Below are positions 33,186 to 42,900 of a DNA stretch of 64,000 nucleotides, one piece after another. Position 1 is the first letter of the stretch. The number at the start of each line of letters is the position of its first letter. The position numbers and the translations under genes are program-made. The notes beneath the pieces were generated by a model, which worked only from the letters and a program-made list of their open reading frames with translations, was not told where the DNA came from and did not search any database. The DNA is from Clostridiales bacterium. GTDB lineage: Bacteria > Bacillota > Clostridia > Saccharofermentanales > Saccharofermentanaceae. The stretch is from positions 62,001-126,000 of the forward strand of contig JAFRRJ010000017.1 of the NCBI GenBank assembly GCA_017428155.1. Direction: 5' to 3'.

Positions 33186-34903
33186 ATGCAAGATCTTTAA
33201 AGCGTCTCTTCTCATATCTTAAGGGTTCTACCGGCCTTGCGGTCTTATCTGTCATAATCGGATTGCTGTATGGCGGTGCTGCTGTTGCTATTCCTTATTT
33301 TGCAGGAAGGGCGATCGATGATCTTGGTGATACTGAAGCGCTTATAAATTGTATTCTCATCATTGTGGGACTTATAGTTATTGCCGCTTTATTGCAGTTT
33401 GCGCTGATCAGGATGAATAACAGAATTGCCTTTAATATCGGTCAGAACTTGAGAAATGCCACATATTCCAAGATGCACAGAGTAAAGATGTCTTATATCG
33501 ACAGGACATCTGCAGGAAAGCTCCAGAGTTTTATAATCAGTGATGTTGAGACCGTATCTGACGGTATGCTCTTATTCCTTAATCAGTTTGCATCCGGAAT
33601 CGCCACGATAATCATTACATTAATCGTTATGTTCTATATCAACTGGAAGATATCTCTTATCGTAGTTATCTTCACGCCTGTATCTATTGCCGTTTCTACA
33701 GCGATCGCTAAAGGCGCATATAAGTCTTTTGCCAAACAGGCAGAGATCAGATCAAAGCAGACATCTTTCGTTGCCGAATCGGTTAACAATTTCAGGGAAT
33801 GTAAAATCTATAACGTAACAGATACCAGGATCAAGGGCTTCGATGATATCAATGGTGAATACCGTAAGACGTCTACAAAGGCTACATTTCTTTCGTCTAT
33901 CAGCAATCCTTCGTCAAGATTTGTAAATGCGCTTATCTATGCGGCTGTTGTACTGACAGGATGCCTGTCCGGTATCGGCGGAGCTATAACTGTCGGTGCT
34001 CTGACTTCGCTCCTGGCTTATGCCAACCAGTTCATGAAGCCTTTTAACGATTTGTCCGCTGTGTATACAGAGCTATCGGACAGCTTTGCTTGTCTTGCAA
34101 GAATTTTCGAGTACTTGGACAGCCCTGAGATACCGGAAGAAGCTGTAAGAGATGATCTCCCGTCTAAAGATGTTCAGTTCGATATCGAATTCAAGAATGT
34201 CTCTTTCTCATATGTTGAGGGAAGACCGGTGCTTCAGGATATCTCTTTCAAGGTCGGAAGAGGCGAATCATTTGCAATTGCCGGGCCTACGGGATGCGGC
34301 AAGACTACGCTTATCAATCTTTTGATGCGTTACTATGAGCCTGATTCGGGCGATATCCTTATTAACGGCAAGTCCATAAAGAGCATTCCGAGGTCTGAAC
34401 TCCGCCACTATATCGGCTTTGTATCACAGGATACCTGGCTTTCAGATGATACGGTTATGGAGAATATCAGGTTCTCGGGTGATCATATTACTGAGGAAGA
34501 GGCAATTGACGCGAGCCGTAAAGCAGGCTGTGATTCGTTTATCAGAAAACTTCCGAAGCGTTATAATGAGATGTTGGATAACGACAGGGATGATATCTCC
34601 GAAGGCCAGAAACAGCTTCTTACAATTGCAAGAGCTATGGCATCTGACCCTTCGATCCTTATTCTGGACGAAGCTACATCATCTGTTGACGTTGTCACGG
34701 AAGACCGTATACAGAAAGCAGTAAAAAAGCTTCTTAACGGCAGAACAAGTATTATAATTGCGCACAGGCTCTCGCAGATCACTTCCTGCGACAAGATCGT
34801 TGTTATAGACGGCGGCAAGGTCTCAGAGATCGGATCGCACGATGAGCTCATCGCAAACGGCGGATTCTATTCCAGGCTTTATGCCTCGTATATATCCGGA
34901 TAA
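33182..34903 (+). CDS. ABC exporter, half-transporter with consensus ATP site
   Basis: Second half of the heterodimer: six membrane helices then a nucleotide-binding domain with Walker A GPTGCGKTT (about residue 365), Q-loop FVSQDTW, intact Walker B plus glutamate (LILDEATSSVD) and H-loop IAHRLSQI. Its signature is degenerate (DISEGQKQ instead of LSGGQ). That pattern mirrors the upstream half: this protein's Walker motifs and the partner's LSGGQ form the active site, and the partner's Walker motifs with this ISEGQ form the inactive one. GGGAGG precedes the ATG inside the end of the previous gene. Confidence 0.93.
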   Translation: MNARSLKRLFSYLKGSTGLAVLSVIIGLLYGGAAVAIPYFAGRAIDDLGDTEALINCILIIVGLIVIAALLQFALIRMNNRIAFNIGQNLRNATYSKMHRVKMSYIDRTSAGKLQSFIISDVETVSDGMLLFLNQFASGIATIIITLIVMFYINWKISLIVVIFTPVSIAVSTAIAKGAYKSFAKQAEIRSKQTSFVAESVNNFRECKIYNVTDTRIKGFDDINGEYRKTSTKATFLSSISNPSSRFVNALIYAAVVLTGCLSGIGGAITVGALTSLLAYANQFMKPFNDLSAVYTELSDSFACLARIFEYLDSPEIPEEAVRDDLPSKDVQFDIEFKNVSFSYVEGRPVLQDISFKVGRGESFAIAGPTGCGKTTLINLLMRYYEPDSGDILINGKSIKSIPRSELRHYIGFVSQDTWLSDDTVMENIRFSGDHITEEEAIDASRKAGCDSFIRKLPKRYNEMLDNDRDDISEGQKQLLTIARAMASDPSILILDEATSSVDVVTEDRIQKAVKKLLNGRTSIIIAHRLSQITSCDKIVVIDGGKVSEIGSHDELIANGGFYSRLYASYISG

Positions 34904-34913
34904 AGGAGGTCAT

Positions 34914-36407
34914 ATGGGCAACTATAAGCTCGATGAATTCAGAAAATACATCAGTGGCAGAAAAGCTGCTGTTATAGGCATAGGTATATCAAATACACCA
35001 TTGATCAAATGGCTTATCTCACTCGGCTGTAATGTTACGGCATGCGATAAGCTCACAGAAGAAGACCCGGTTCTTCGAAAGAATATCGACATGTTAAAGG
35101 AAATATCTCCTGATATCAAATGGTCTTTGGGTGAATCCTATCTTACTCATTTAAGGGATGACCATTACGACATAGTATTTAAGACGCCTAAGATGAGATT
35201 TGAGACACCTGAACTTCAGGCATTGAAAGAGACGGGGTCGATCCTTACGACCGAGATGGAGCTCTTCATGAACCTCTGTCCGGCCGAGATCTTCGCCATT
35301 ACGGGATCTGACGGCAAGACCACAACAACGACTCTTACAGCTGAGATATTAAAGCAGGCAGGATACAAGGTCTGGATCGGCGGCAACATCGGCACTCCGC
35401 TTCTTGACAGGATCGCCGAGATCGGACCTGACGACAAAGTCGTTCTTGAACTTTCCTCGTTCCAGCTTCTCGGCATGAGCACACCTGCTGATGTTGCAAT
35501 TGTTACCAATATCACGCCTAACCATCTGGATTTCCATAAGGATTACGATGAATATATCCAGGCAAAGGTTAATGCTTTCAGAAATCAGGGCCCTGCCGGA
35601 AAGGTGGTTCTTAATGCCGGCTGTGATCTTACATATGAGATGAAAGATATTGCCAGAGGCCGTGTTAAACTTTTCTCTGCCAATAAGGGTAAGGTAATGA
35701 GAGCAGAATCTCCTCTTTATCCGAGAGCCTATACGGAAGACGGAAGGCTAATCTATGAGGAAAATGGCGACATCTACGATATCTGCGGAATGGATGAGAT
35801 CTTTATTCCCGGAGTTCATAACGTTGAGAATTTCCTTGCAACAACTTGTGCTGTTATTGATTATGTTAAGCCCGAAGATATTGCTTATGTTGCAAAGACG
35901 TTTAAGGGCGTACCGCACAGGATCGAGTTTATCAGAGAACTTGACGGCGTTAGGTGGTATAACTCATCAATTGACACTTCGCCCAACCGTTCGCTCAATA
36001 CGATGAATGCACTTGCAGCACGCAATGAGAGGGGTGTTCTTATTTGCGGCGGCGCCGACAAAAAGTGCCTTTACACTAAACTGGGCGACGCAATCCTCAA
36101 TGTATGTGACAGGATAATAATTTACGGCTCGAATGCCGATCTTGTAACTGATATCATCGCTAAAGAGGCTCACGGACGCCAATATGAGATATACCGTATT
36201 CCTGATAAGGATGGGGATGTATACGAGTTCCCCAAGACCCGGGATAATGTCGTAAATGCGTATAAAGAGGCTATTTCCAAGGCCAGAGAGTGGGCAAAAC
36301 CCGGAGAGATTGTTATTATGTCTTCTATAGGTACGTCCTATGACCATTTCAGGCATTTCGAACACAGAGGCGATATGTTCAGAGACCTCGTTAACGAACT
36401 TGAATAA
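34914..36407 (+). CDS. murD: UDP-N-acetylmuramoylalanine--D-glutamate ligase
   Basis: Cytosolic Mur ligase adding D-glutamate to UDP-MurNAc-L-Ala in peptidoglycan synthesis. The 497-residue protein has GIGISN at the UDP-binding start, the ATP loop ITGSDGKTTTT (about residue 121), LELSSFQLLGM, NITPNHLDFH and VPHRIEF. The C-terminal domain motif usually read as YNDSKATN is YNSSIDTSPNRS here, a variant I associate with clostridial MurD. The frame continues upstream to 34842, but AAAGGAGG 5 bases before the ATG at 34914 and the position of the upstream stop fix the start. It lies outside any dcw cluster, between ABC transporter genes and leuA. Confidence 0.87.
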   Translation: MGNYKLDEFRKYISGRKAAVIGIGISNTPLIKWLISLGCNVTACDKLTEEDPVLRKNIDMLKEISPDIKWSLGESYLTHLRDDHYDIVFKTPKMRFETPELQALKETGSILTTEMELFMNLCPAEIFAITGSDGKTTTTTLTAEILKQAGYKVWIGGNIGTPLLDRIAEIGPDDKVVLELSSFQLLGMSTPADVAIVTNITPNHLDFHKDYDEYIQAKVNAFRNQGPAGKVVLNAGCDLTYEMKDIARGRVKLFSANKGKVMRAESPLYPRAYTEDGRLIYEENGDIYDICGMDEIFIPGVHNVENFLATTCAVIDYVKPEDIAYVAKTFKGVPHRIEFIRELDGVRWYNSSIDTSPNRSLNTMNALAARNERGVLICGGADKKCLYTKLGDAILNVCDRIIIYGSNADLVTDIIAKEAHGRQYEIYRIPDKDGDVYEFPKTRDNVVNAYKEAISKAREWAKPGEIVIMSSIGTSYDHFRHFEHRGDMFRDLVNELE

Positions 36408-36438
36408 GCTATAAAGCTTCTTAGGTGGAGGAAAGTTT

Positions 36439-38121
36439 ATGGCTGACATGAATTACCGCAGATATAAGGCTCATCCGACAGTTGATCTGCCGGACCGTAA
36501 GTGGCCGGGTCAAAAGATCACCAAAGCACCTGTATGGTGTTCCGTTGATCTAAGAGACGGTAATCAGGCACTGGAAGTTCCTATGACACTCGAAGAGAAG
36601 GTCGAATTCTTCGAATATCTTTGTTCTGTCGGTTTTAAGGAGATCGAGATCGGATTTCCCGCTGCATCTGAAACGGATTATAACTTCTGCAGATATCTTA
36701 TTGATAACGGTCTTATTCCTGATGACGTAGCAATTCAGGTGTTGACACAATCAAGAGCTCATATAATCGATAAGACTATGGAAGCCGTTAAGGGTGCTCC
36801 TAATGTCATTATCCATCTTTATAATGCGACCAGCACACTTCACAGAGATGTTGTATTCGGTTTTTCGCAGGATGAGTGTATTGATCTTGCCGTTGAAGGC
36901 GCGAAAATGATCATCGACCGTATCAACAATGATAACAGCGGCACCGGTTTCAAGCTTGAGTATTCACCTGAAGCATTCTCCGATACAGAACTTGATTTTG
37001 CCGTAAGGATATGTGATTCCGTCTGCGAAGTCTGGAAGCCGACGCCGGATTGGAAAGTAATAATCAATCTTCCTGAGACTGTTGAATATCAGACTGCAAA
37101 TGTTTATGCGGACCAGATTGAATACTTCTGCAGAAAGACCAGATGGCGTGATTCGATAATCGTCTCGCTTCACACTCATAACGACAGAGGTACTGCCGTT
37201 GCAACTTCTGAGTTTGGCTTAATGGCCGGAGCCGACAGGGTGGAAGGCACTTTGTTCGGCAATGGCGAGCGTACGGGAAACGTTGATATCATTACGCTTG
37301 CAATTAATATGATGATGCTCGGCATCAACCCCGGACTTGATTTCTCGAACATGAATAAGACTATCGATATCTATGAGGAATTGACAGGGATGAAGGTCGA
37401 ACCGAGACATCCCTGGGCCGGAAAGCTTGTATTTACTGCTTTCTCGGGCTCTCATCAGGATGCGATCAACAAGGGAAGAAAGAAAATGGAGGAAAGAGGG
37501 GAAAGTATTTGGGCCGTTCCTTATCTTCCTATCGATCCTAAGGATGTCGGCAGGGAATACGAACCTATTATCAGGATCAATTCCCAGTCCGGAAGAGGCG
37601 GTATCTCCTATGTTATGGAGACTTATTTCGGCGTTCAGCTTCCCAAAAGATTCCAGCGTGACTTCCTTGTTGACGTCAAAGCCGCAACTGAAGAAGGCGG
37701 AGTTGAGAATGAGCTTACACCGCAGCAGATATTCAATCTTTTCGATGATAAATACATCAATGTTCTTGAACCATACGGTCTTAAGAACTTCTCGGAGCAG
37801 CAGGACAGCGATCAGGTATCCACTGTAGAGGCTCTTATTACCGACAATGGCAAGGAAGTAACTATAAAAGGACAGGGCAACGGTCTTCTTGATGCGTTTG
37901 TCAGAGCCTTCTGCGGTTATACCGGTATTGATTTTTCGATTTCGAACTATTCAGAGCACGCTATGAAGTCCGGTTCTGACTCTGCGGCTATTACGTATAT
38001 TGAGATTACGAATAAGGCAAATAATCAGACATATATCGGCGCCGGTGTTTCAAGTTCAGTCACAAAATCTTCCGTTCGTGCCGTAGTTTGCGCATTTAAC
38101 AGAATGATAAGTGTGTTATGA
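36439..38121 (+). CDS. leuA: 2-isopropylmalate synthase, long form
   Basis: Condenses acetyl-CoA with 2-oxoisovalerate, the first step of leucine synthesis. The 560-residue protein is the long clostridial/actinobacterial type: conserved opening with HPTVDLPDRKWPGQ, DLRDGNQAL (metal Asp, about residue 38), LHTHNDRGTAVATSE with the HxH ligands (about residue 238), NGERTGNVDI, a linker, and a C-terminal LeuA regulatory domain for leucine feedback (about residues 440-560). GGTGGAGG precedes the ATG. The 31-base gap to murD leaves no room for a T-box leader, so transcription is shared with upstream genes. No other leu genes are nearby. Confidence 0.94.
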   Translation: MADMNYRRYKAHPTVDLPDRKWPGQKITKAPVWCSVDLRDGNQALEVPMTLEEKVEFFEYLCSVGFKEIEIGFPAASETDYNFCRYLIDNGLIPDDVAIQVLTQSRAHIIDKTMEAVKGAPNVIIHLYNATSTLHRDVVFGFSQDECIDLAVEGAKMIIDRINNDNSGTGFKLEYSPEAFSDTELDFAVRICDSVCEVWKPTPDWKVIINLPETVEYQTANVYADQIEYFCRKTRWRDSIIVSLHTHNDRGTAVATSEFGLMAGADRVEGTLFGNGERTGNVDIITLAINMMMLGINPGLDFSNMNKTIDIYEELTGMKVEPRHPWAGKLVFTAFSGSHQDAINKGRKKMEERGESIWAVPYLPIDPKDVGREYEPIIRINSQSGRGGISYVMETYFGVQLPKRFQRDFLVDVKAATEEGGVENELTPQQIFNLFDDKYINVLEPYGLKNFSEQQDSDQVSTVEALITDNGKEVTIKGQGNGLLDAFVRAFCGYTGIDFSISNYSEHAMKSGSDSAAITYIEITNKANNQTYIGAGVSSSVTKSSVRAVVCAFNRMISVL

Positions 38122-38149
38122 TTGGGTGGTTTGAAAAGGAGTATTGATA

Positions 38150-39025
38150 ATGTTCTGGGATTATTTTGTAGCTTTTATATTTGGTATTGTTGAAGGTGTC
38201 ACAGAGTGGCTTCCGGTTAGTTCTACCGGACACATGATCATATTAAATGAGTTCCTTAAGCTCAACGTATCACCTGAGTTTTATGACCTTTATCTTGTTG
38301 TTATCCAGCTCGGTGCTATCCTTGCTGTAATTGTGATCTTCTGGAAAGAGATCTGGCCGTTCGGACTTAAGAACAACAACCATCCTATAGCAAAAGAAGG
38401 AATCGGCAGATACATAATGAAAGACAAGATCATCATGTGGCTCAAGATTGCCCTTGCATGTGTTCCGGCAGCTATTGTAGGCGTTCTCTTTGATGACTGG
38501 CTTGATGAACACCTTTATAACTATGTTGTTGTTGCTATCGCTCTTATCGTTTTCGGTGTTGCATTTATAGTTGTTGAATATCTCATGAAGAACAGAACAC
38601 CTTCAGTTAAGACTGTTAATCAGTTTAACTGGGGACATGCTCTTGCAATCGGTCTTTTCCAGCTTCTTGCAGCAATCTTCCCGGGAGCTTCAAGATCAGG
38701 CTCAACTATCGTAGGTTCAATTGCTATCGGCATAAAGAGGGAAGCAGCGGCTAAATTTACATTCTTCCTCGCTATTCCCGTAATGCTCGGTGCAAGCCTG
38801 CTTAAGATCCTTAAGTATGACGGAAGCGTTTCCGGTCATGAGATCGTGCTTCTTGCTATCGGAATGATCACAGCATTCGGTGTGAGCCTTCTTGTCATCA
38901 ACAGACTTATGGCATTTATCAGGAAGCATTCATTTACATGCTTTGGCTGGTACAGAATAGCACTCGGATTGCTCGTTCTTATCCTTGGTGCAGCAGGTGT
39001 CATCGGCGGGGGTGCAGCAGCTTAA
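38150..39025 (+). CDS. uppP: Undecaprenyl-diphosphatase
   Basis: Integral membrane enzyme (BacA/UppP) that dephosphorylates undecaprenyl pyrophosphate to recycle the lipid carrier of cell-wall synthesis; it also gives bacitracin tolerance. The 291-residue, multi-helix protein has the two signature segments EGVTEWLPVSSTGH (about residue 17) and FPGASRSGST (about residue 178). A TTG at 38144 is in frame, but AGGAG at 38137-38141 gives the best spacing to the ATG at 38150. It follows leuA by 28 bases and is the last gene of the long + strand run. Confidence 0.94.
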   Translation: MFWDYFVAFIFGIVEGVTEWLPVSSTGHMIILNEFLKLNVSPEFYDLYLVVIQLGAILAVIVIFWKEIWPFGLKNNNHPIAKEGIGRYIMKDKIIMWLKIALACVPAAIVGVLFDDWLDEHLYNYVVVAIALIVFGVAFIVVEYLMKNRTPSVKTVNQFNWGHALAIGLFQLLAAIFPGASRSGSTIVGSIAIGIKREAAAKFTFFLAIPVMLGASLLKILKYDGSVSGHEIVLLAIGMITAFGVSLLVINRLMAFIRKHSFTCFGWYRIALGLLVLILGAAGVIGGGAAA

Positions 39026-39096
39026 AGCATTTACTTGGCTTAGGTTTTTGAGCGGGCATAAATTCATGCTGTTACGCCGGAACAAATTTCGATTTA

Positions 39097-39127
39097 AGAT
39101 ATTTCCCTAATATCTCTTATATTTTTA
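39097..39127 (+). terminator. Weak A/T-rich terminator after uppP
   Basis: AGATAT and ATATCT pair around TTCCCTA, followed by CTTATATTTTT. The stem is short and A/T-rich, so termination may be partial. Confidence 0.4.
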
Positions 39128-39148
39128 ATAAGTATATTAGTCCGTTTA

Positions 39149-39157
39149 TGCTATAAT
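39149..39157 (+). promoter_or_regulatory. Extended -10 promoter before the 39202 gene
   Basis: TGCTATAAT is a perfect extended -10 element; no clear -35 box is needed or seen. The likely transcript start is about 40 bases before the TTG start codon. Confidence 0.55.
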
Positions 39158-39201
39158 CCATACTGATTTATTATGTGATAACAACGGACAGGAGAGTCTT
39201 T

Positions 39202-39960
39202 TTGCGTAAATATATATACAACAGCCGTGATGTTGCGGCTTATTTCAAGTATTTCTCGGTTCCGAGTCATCTTGAAGTGTCATATATGCAGTACATATTT
39301 AATTTTGGCAGCAAGGTGCTTGCCGAGCCTTTGACGCGCGATTTTGAGCATTTCAAGAATGAAGTCTACAGAGAACTTTATTTCCTGTGGGCCAACGGAT
39401 TCGAGAATGAGAAAGCTGACATCTCCAAAATGACTTCAGAAGGTGATCTGTCGCTCATTTGTGATCAGGAATGTATCTGCCTTGAATCTTACATGAAGCT
39501 TATCTGTCTTCATCTTATCTTTTCGGGCAATCTTCCATATATCAACCTGAATTTTACCGGTCTGATGACACAGCTCGGCATCAAGTGCGATGTTGAGATA
39601 TACGAGGAGAACTGCAAAAGGATATGTGAATCTTTGCAGCTTGATGTTTCCGATACTTTCGGTAAGCCCTTTAATCTGACTTTGGGCATTCCGGATGAGC
39701 TCTTGCGTGTATCTTTAAATGCTGAGTTCAGACAGGGTTTAGACAGCAGGAACTTTAAAGAGACTTTGAGAAGTGAACAGATGAATTGGCTTAAAGATCT
39801 TAAGGATAAGTCCTTTAAGCTTTTCGGTTCTAAGCCTGCACGTAAGAAAACGGCAAAAGGCCGTTCAGACAGTGCTTCATCCAAAAACCACAGAGAATCG
39901 GCTTATCCTGTGGTTTCCAATTCGGCTCAGCCCAAGGGCAAGCCTAAGCCGGAGAGTTAA
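39202..39960 (+). CDS. Unrecognised protein (252 aa) with basic low-complexity tail, TTG start
   Basis: I do not recognise the family. Residues 1-205 appear mainly helical, with aromatic-rich segments (YMQYIFNFG, VYRELYFLWANGFENE) and several cysteines (LICDQECICLES). Residues about 210-252 are a disordered tail rich in Lys, Arg, Ser and Pro (PARKKTAKGRSDS ... GKPKPES), as seen in nucleic-acid or surface-contacting proteins. The frame extends to a GTG at 39175, but AGGAG at 39190-39194 points to the TTG at 39202. The activase gene starts 18 bases downstream with its own ribosome site, so the two share a transcript from the promoter at 39149. Confidence 0.65.
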   Translation: MRKYIYNSRDVAAYFKYFSVPSHLEVSYMQYIFNFGSKVLAEPLTRDFEHFKNEVYRELYFLWANGFENEKADISKMTSEGDLSLICDQECICLESYMKLICLHLIFSGNLPYINLNFTGLMTQLGIKCDVEIYEENCKRICESLQLDVSDTFGKPFNLTLGIPDELLRVSLNAEFRQGLDSRNFKETLRSEQMNWLKDLKDKSFKLFGSKPARKKTAKGRSDSASSKNHRESAYPVVSNSAQPKGKPKPES

Positions 39961-39978
39961 GTAACGCGGAGGTTAGTG

Positions 39979-42900
39979 ATGGACAAGGTATACAAGCTTG
40001 GTCTTGATATCGGATCTACAACAATTAAGGTGGTCTTGCTTGATGACGACAAGATCATTCACAACGATTATCAGAGACATCATTCAGATGTATCGGGACT
40101 TCTGGATGATCTGTTCGAAGATTTAAACAAGAAATTTCCCGGAATATCCGTTGATGTAGTAATTACAGGTTCCGGCGGACTTTCTGTAGCAAACTGGCTT
40201 GGCTTTAAGTTTACACAGGAAGTCATGGCTGAGACACAGGCGATTAAGAAATATCATCCTGAGACAGACGTAATCATTGAGCTTGGCGGTGAGGATGCCA
40301 AGATTACGTATATGCATCCTGTGCTTGAGCAGCGTATGAACGGTACATGTGCAGGCGGTACGGGTTCTTTCATTGACCAGATGGCATCGCTCCTTCAGAC
40401 TGATGCTGACGGTCTCAATAACTTTGCAAAGGATTACAGATCACTTTACACGATCGCCAGCCGCTGCGGCGTTTTCGCGAAGTCCGACCTGCAGCCTCTC
40501 ATCAATGAAGGTGCTGCTAAAGAAGACCTCGCTGCTTCAATCTATCAGTCAGTTGTTAACCAGACTATTTCAGGTCTTGCATGCGGCAGACCCATTAAGG
40601 GCAATGTTACTTTCTTAGGCGGTCCACTGTTCTTTAATTCAGAATTAAGAAACGCTTTCGAGCGTACGCTTGAAGGAAAAGTTGATTCGTTCTGGATGCC
40701 GGAAGAAGCCCAGATCTATGTTGCTCTGGGCGCTGCTCTTTCAGCAGACGGAAAGAATCCTATAAAGCTCTCAGACCTTCTTGTAAAGCTTAAAAACAGG
40801 GAAGGATTTGTTCCTGACATCATCAGGATCGATCCGATCTTCAAGAATGCTGATGATAAGGCAGCTTTTGACGAACGTCATAAGAAGGATCAGATCCCTG
40901 TGTTAGAGCTTAAGGATCAGCACGGACCTTTATATCTCGGTATCGATGCCGGTTCAACGACCACAAAGGCTGTTGTAATCAATACAAAGGGCGAGCTCGT
41001 TTATACATTCTATGCAAGCAATAAAGGTAATCCTGTCATGAGTGCAGTTGCTATCATGAAGGATATCTACGCAAAAATGCCTGAGGATTGCTATATTGTT
41101 AATTCCTGTGTTACCGGTTACGGCGAGAATATAATTAAAGCTGCTCTTAACATTGACCTTGGTGAGATCGAGACGATGGCTCACTTCCAGTCTGCCAAAT
41201 TCTTCTGTCCTAACGTTGATTTCATCATCGATATCGGCGGCCAGGACATGAAGTGCATGAAGATAAGAAACGGTGTTATCGATTCGATCATGCTCAATGA
41301 GGCCTGCTCTTCAGGCTGCGGCTCATTCATCCAGACCTTTGCACAGACATTGGGACTTACGACTCCTGAGTTTGCAGAAGCAGCTTTAAGTTCAACAAAG
41401 CCTGTCGATCTTGGTACACGCTGTACCGTATTCATGAATTCAAAGGTTAAGCAGGCGCAGAAAGAGGGCGCATCAGTCGGTGATATCTCCGCAGGTCTTT
41501 CTTATTCTGTTGTCAGAAATGCACTTTATAAGGTTATCAAGATCCGTGATACTGAGCAGCTCGGTAAGAATATCGTCGTTCAGGGCGGTACATTCCTTAA
41601 TGACGCCATATTGAGATGCTTTGAGCTTGTATCAGGCAGAGATGTAATAAGACCAAATGTTGCAGGACTTATGGGTGCTTTCGGTGCTGCTCTTATTGCA
41701 CAGAAGAGAGCAAAAAACGGTATGAAGTCTAATGTTCTTGCAAAAGATGAGCTCGATTCTTTTTCGATGGATACGGAGAATACACAGTGCCAGGGCTGTA
41801 CAAACCACTGCCGTCTTACAATTGCGACATTCTCCAACGGAACGAAGTTTGTATCAGGCAACCGCTGCGAAAGAGGCGAAGACCTCGCTTTGGACAGGGA
41901 GCCTGTCAACGATAAGAAGAAGCTTCCGAACCTCTTCGATTATAAGTATTCACGTACGTTCAGTTACTATAAGCCGTTAAAGCTTGAGGATGCTCCGAGA
42001 GGAGAGATTGGTATTCCAAGAGTTCTTAACCAGTATGAGAATTATCCTTTCTGGTTCACAGTGCTCACAAAGCTTGGATTCAGAGTTCTTGTATCTGCAA
42101 GATCTTCGCATAAGATCTATGAAGGCGGCATGGAGACAATTCCTTCCGAGTCAGTATGTTATCCTGCTAAGCTTGCACATGGTCATATCGAGAATTTGAT
42201 TGACCGTGGTATAAAGACTATCTTCTATCCGGATGTTCCATACGAGAATATCGAAAATGATAATTCCAACAACCACTATAACTGCCCGATCGTATGCTCG
42301 TATCCTGAAGTTATACGTAATAATGTTGAGAATCTCCTCGAAAAGAATATCAGGTACTTAAATCCTTTCATGCCTCTGGATAATCTTGATAATGTTGCTC
42401 TCCATCTAACAGAGTGCTTCGATTATCTCGGCGTATCCGCTGAAGAAGCTAAACAGGCAGTCGAAGCCGGTGCTGAAGAATACTTCAAGTACAAAGAAGA
42501 CATCAGGCAGAAGGGTGTTGAGATCCTTAAGGAGATGGAAGAAAAGGGTCTTAAGGGCATAGTTCTTGCCGGAAGACCTTATCACTGCGACCCTGAGATC
42601 AATCACGGAATCCCTCAGATGATCAATTCGTTAGGTCTTGCTGTTCTCACAGAAGATGCTGTCGCAAAGCCGGGTGTATTACAGCGTCCTATCAGAGTAA
42701 TCGACCAGTGGATGTATCACACAAGACTTTATGAGGCTGCCGCATTTGTTATCACGAGACCTGACTTAGAGCTCGTTCAGCTTACAAGCTTCGGCTGCGG
42801 CCTTGATGCCGTTACATCAGATCAGGTTCAGGAGATCCTTGAATCTTCCGGAAAGCTTTATACACTGCTTAAGATCGATGAGGTATCTAACCTCGGCGCA

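Noticed and set aside
34842..34913. N-terminal extension of murD into the ABC transporter gene
   Set aside because: A strong AAAGGAGG lies just before the ATG at 34914, after the stop of the upstream gene.
36408..36438. T-box leader before leuA
   Set aside because: Only 31 bases separate murD from leuA; a T-box cannot fit.
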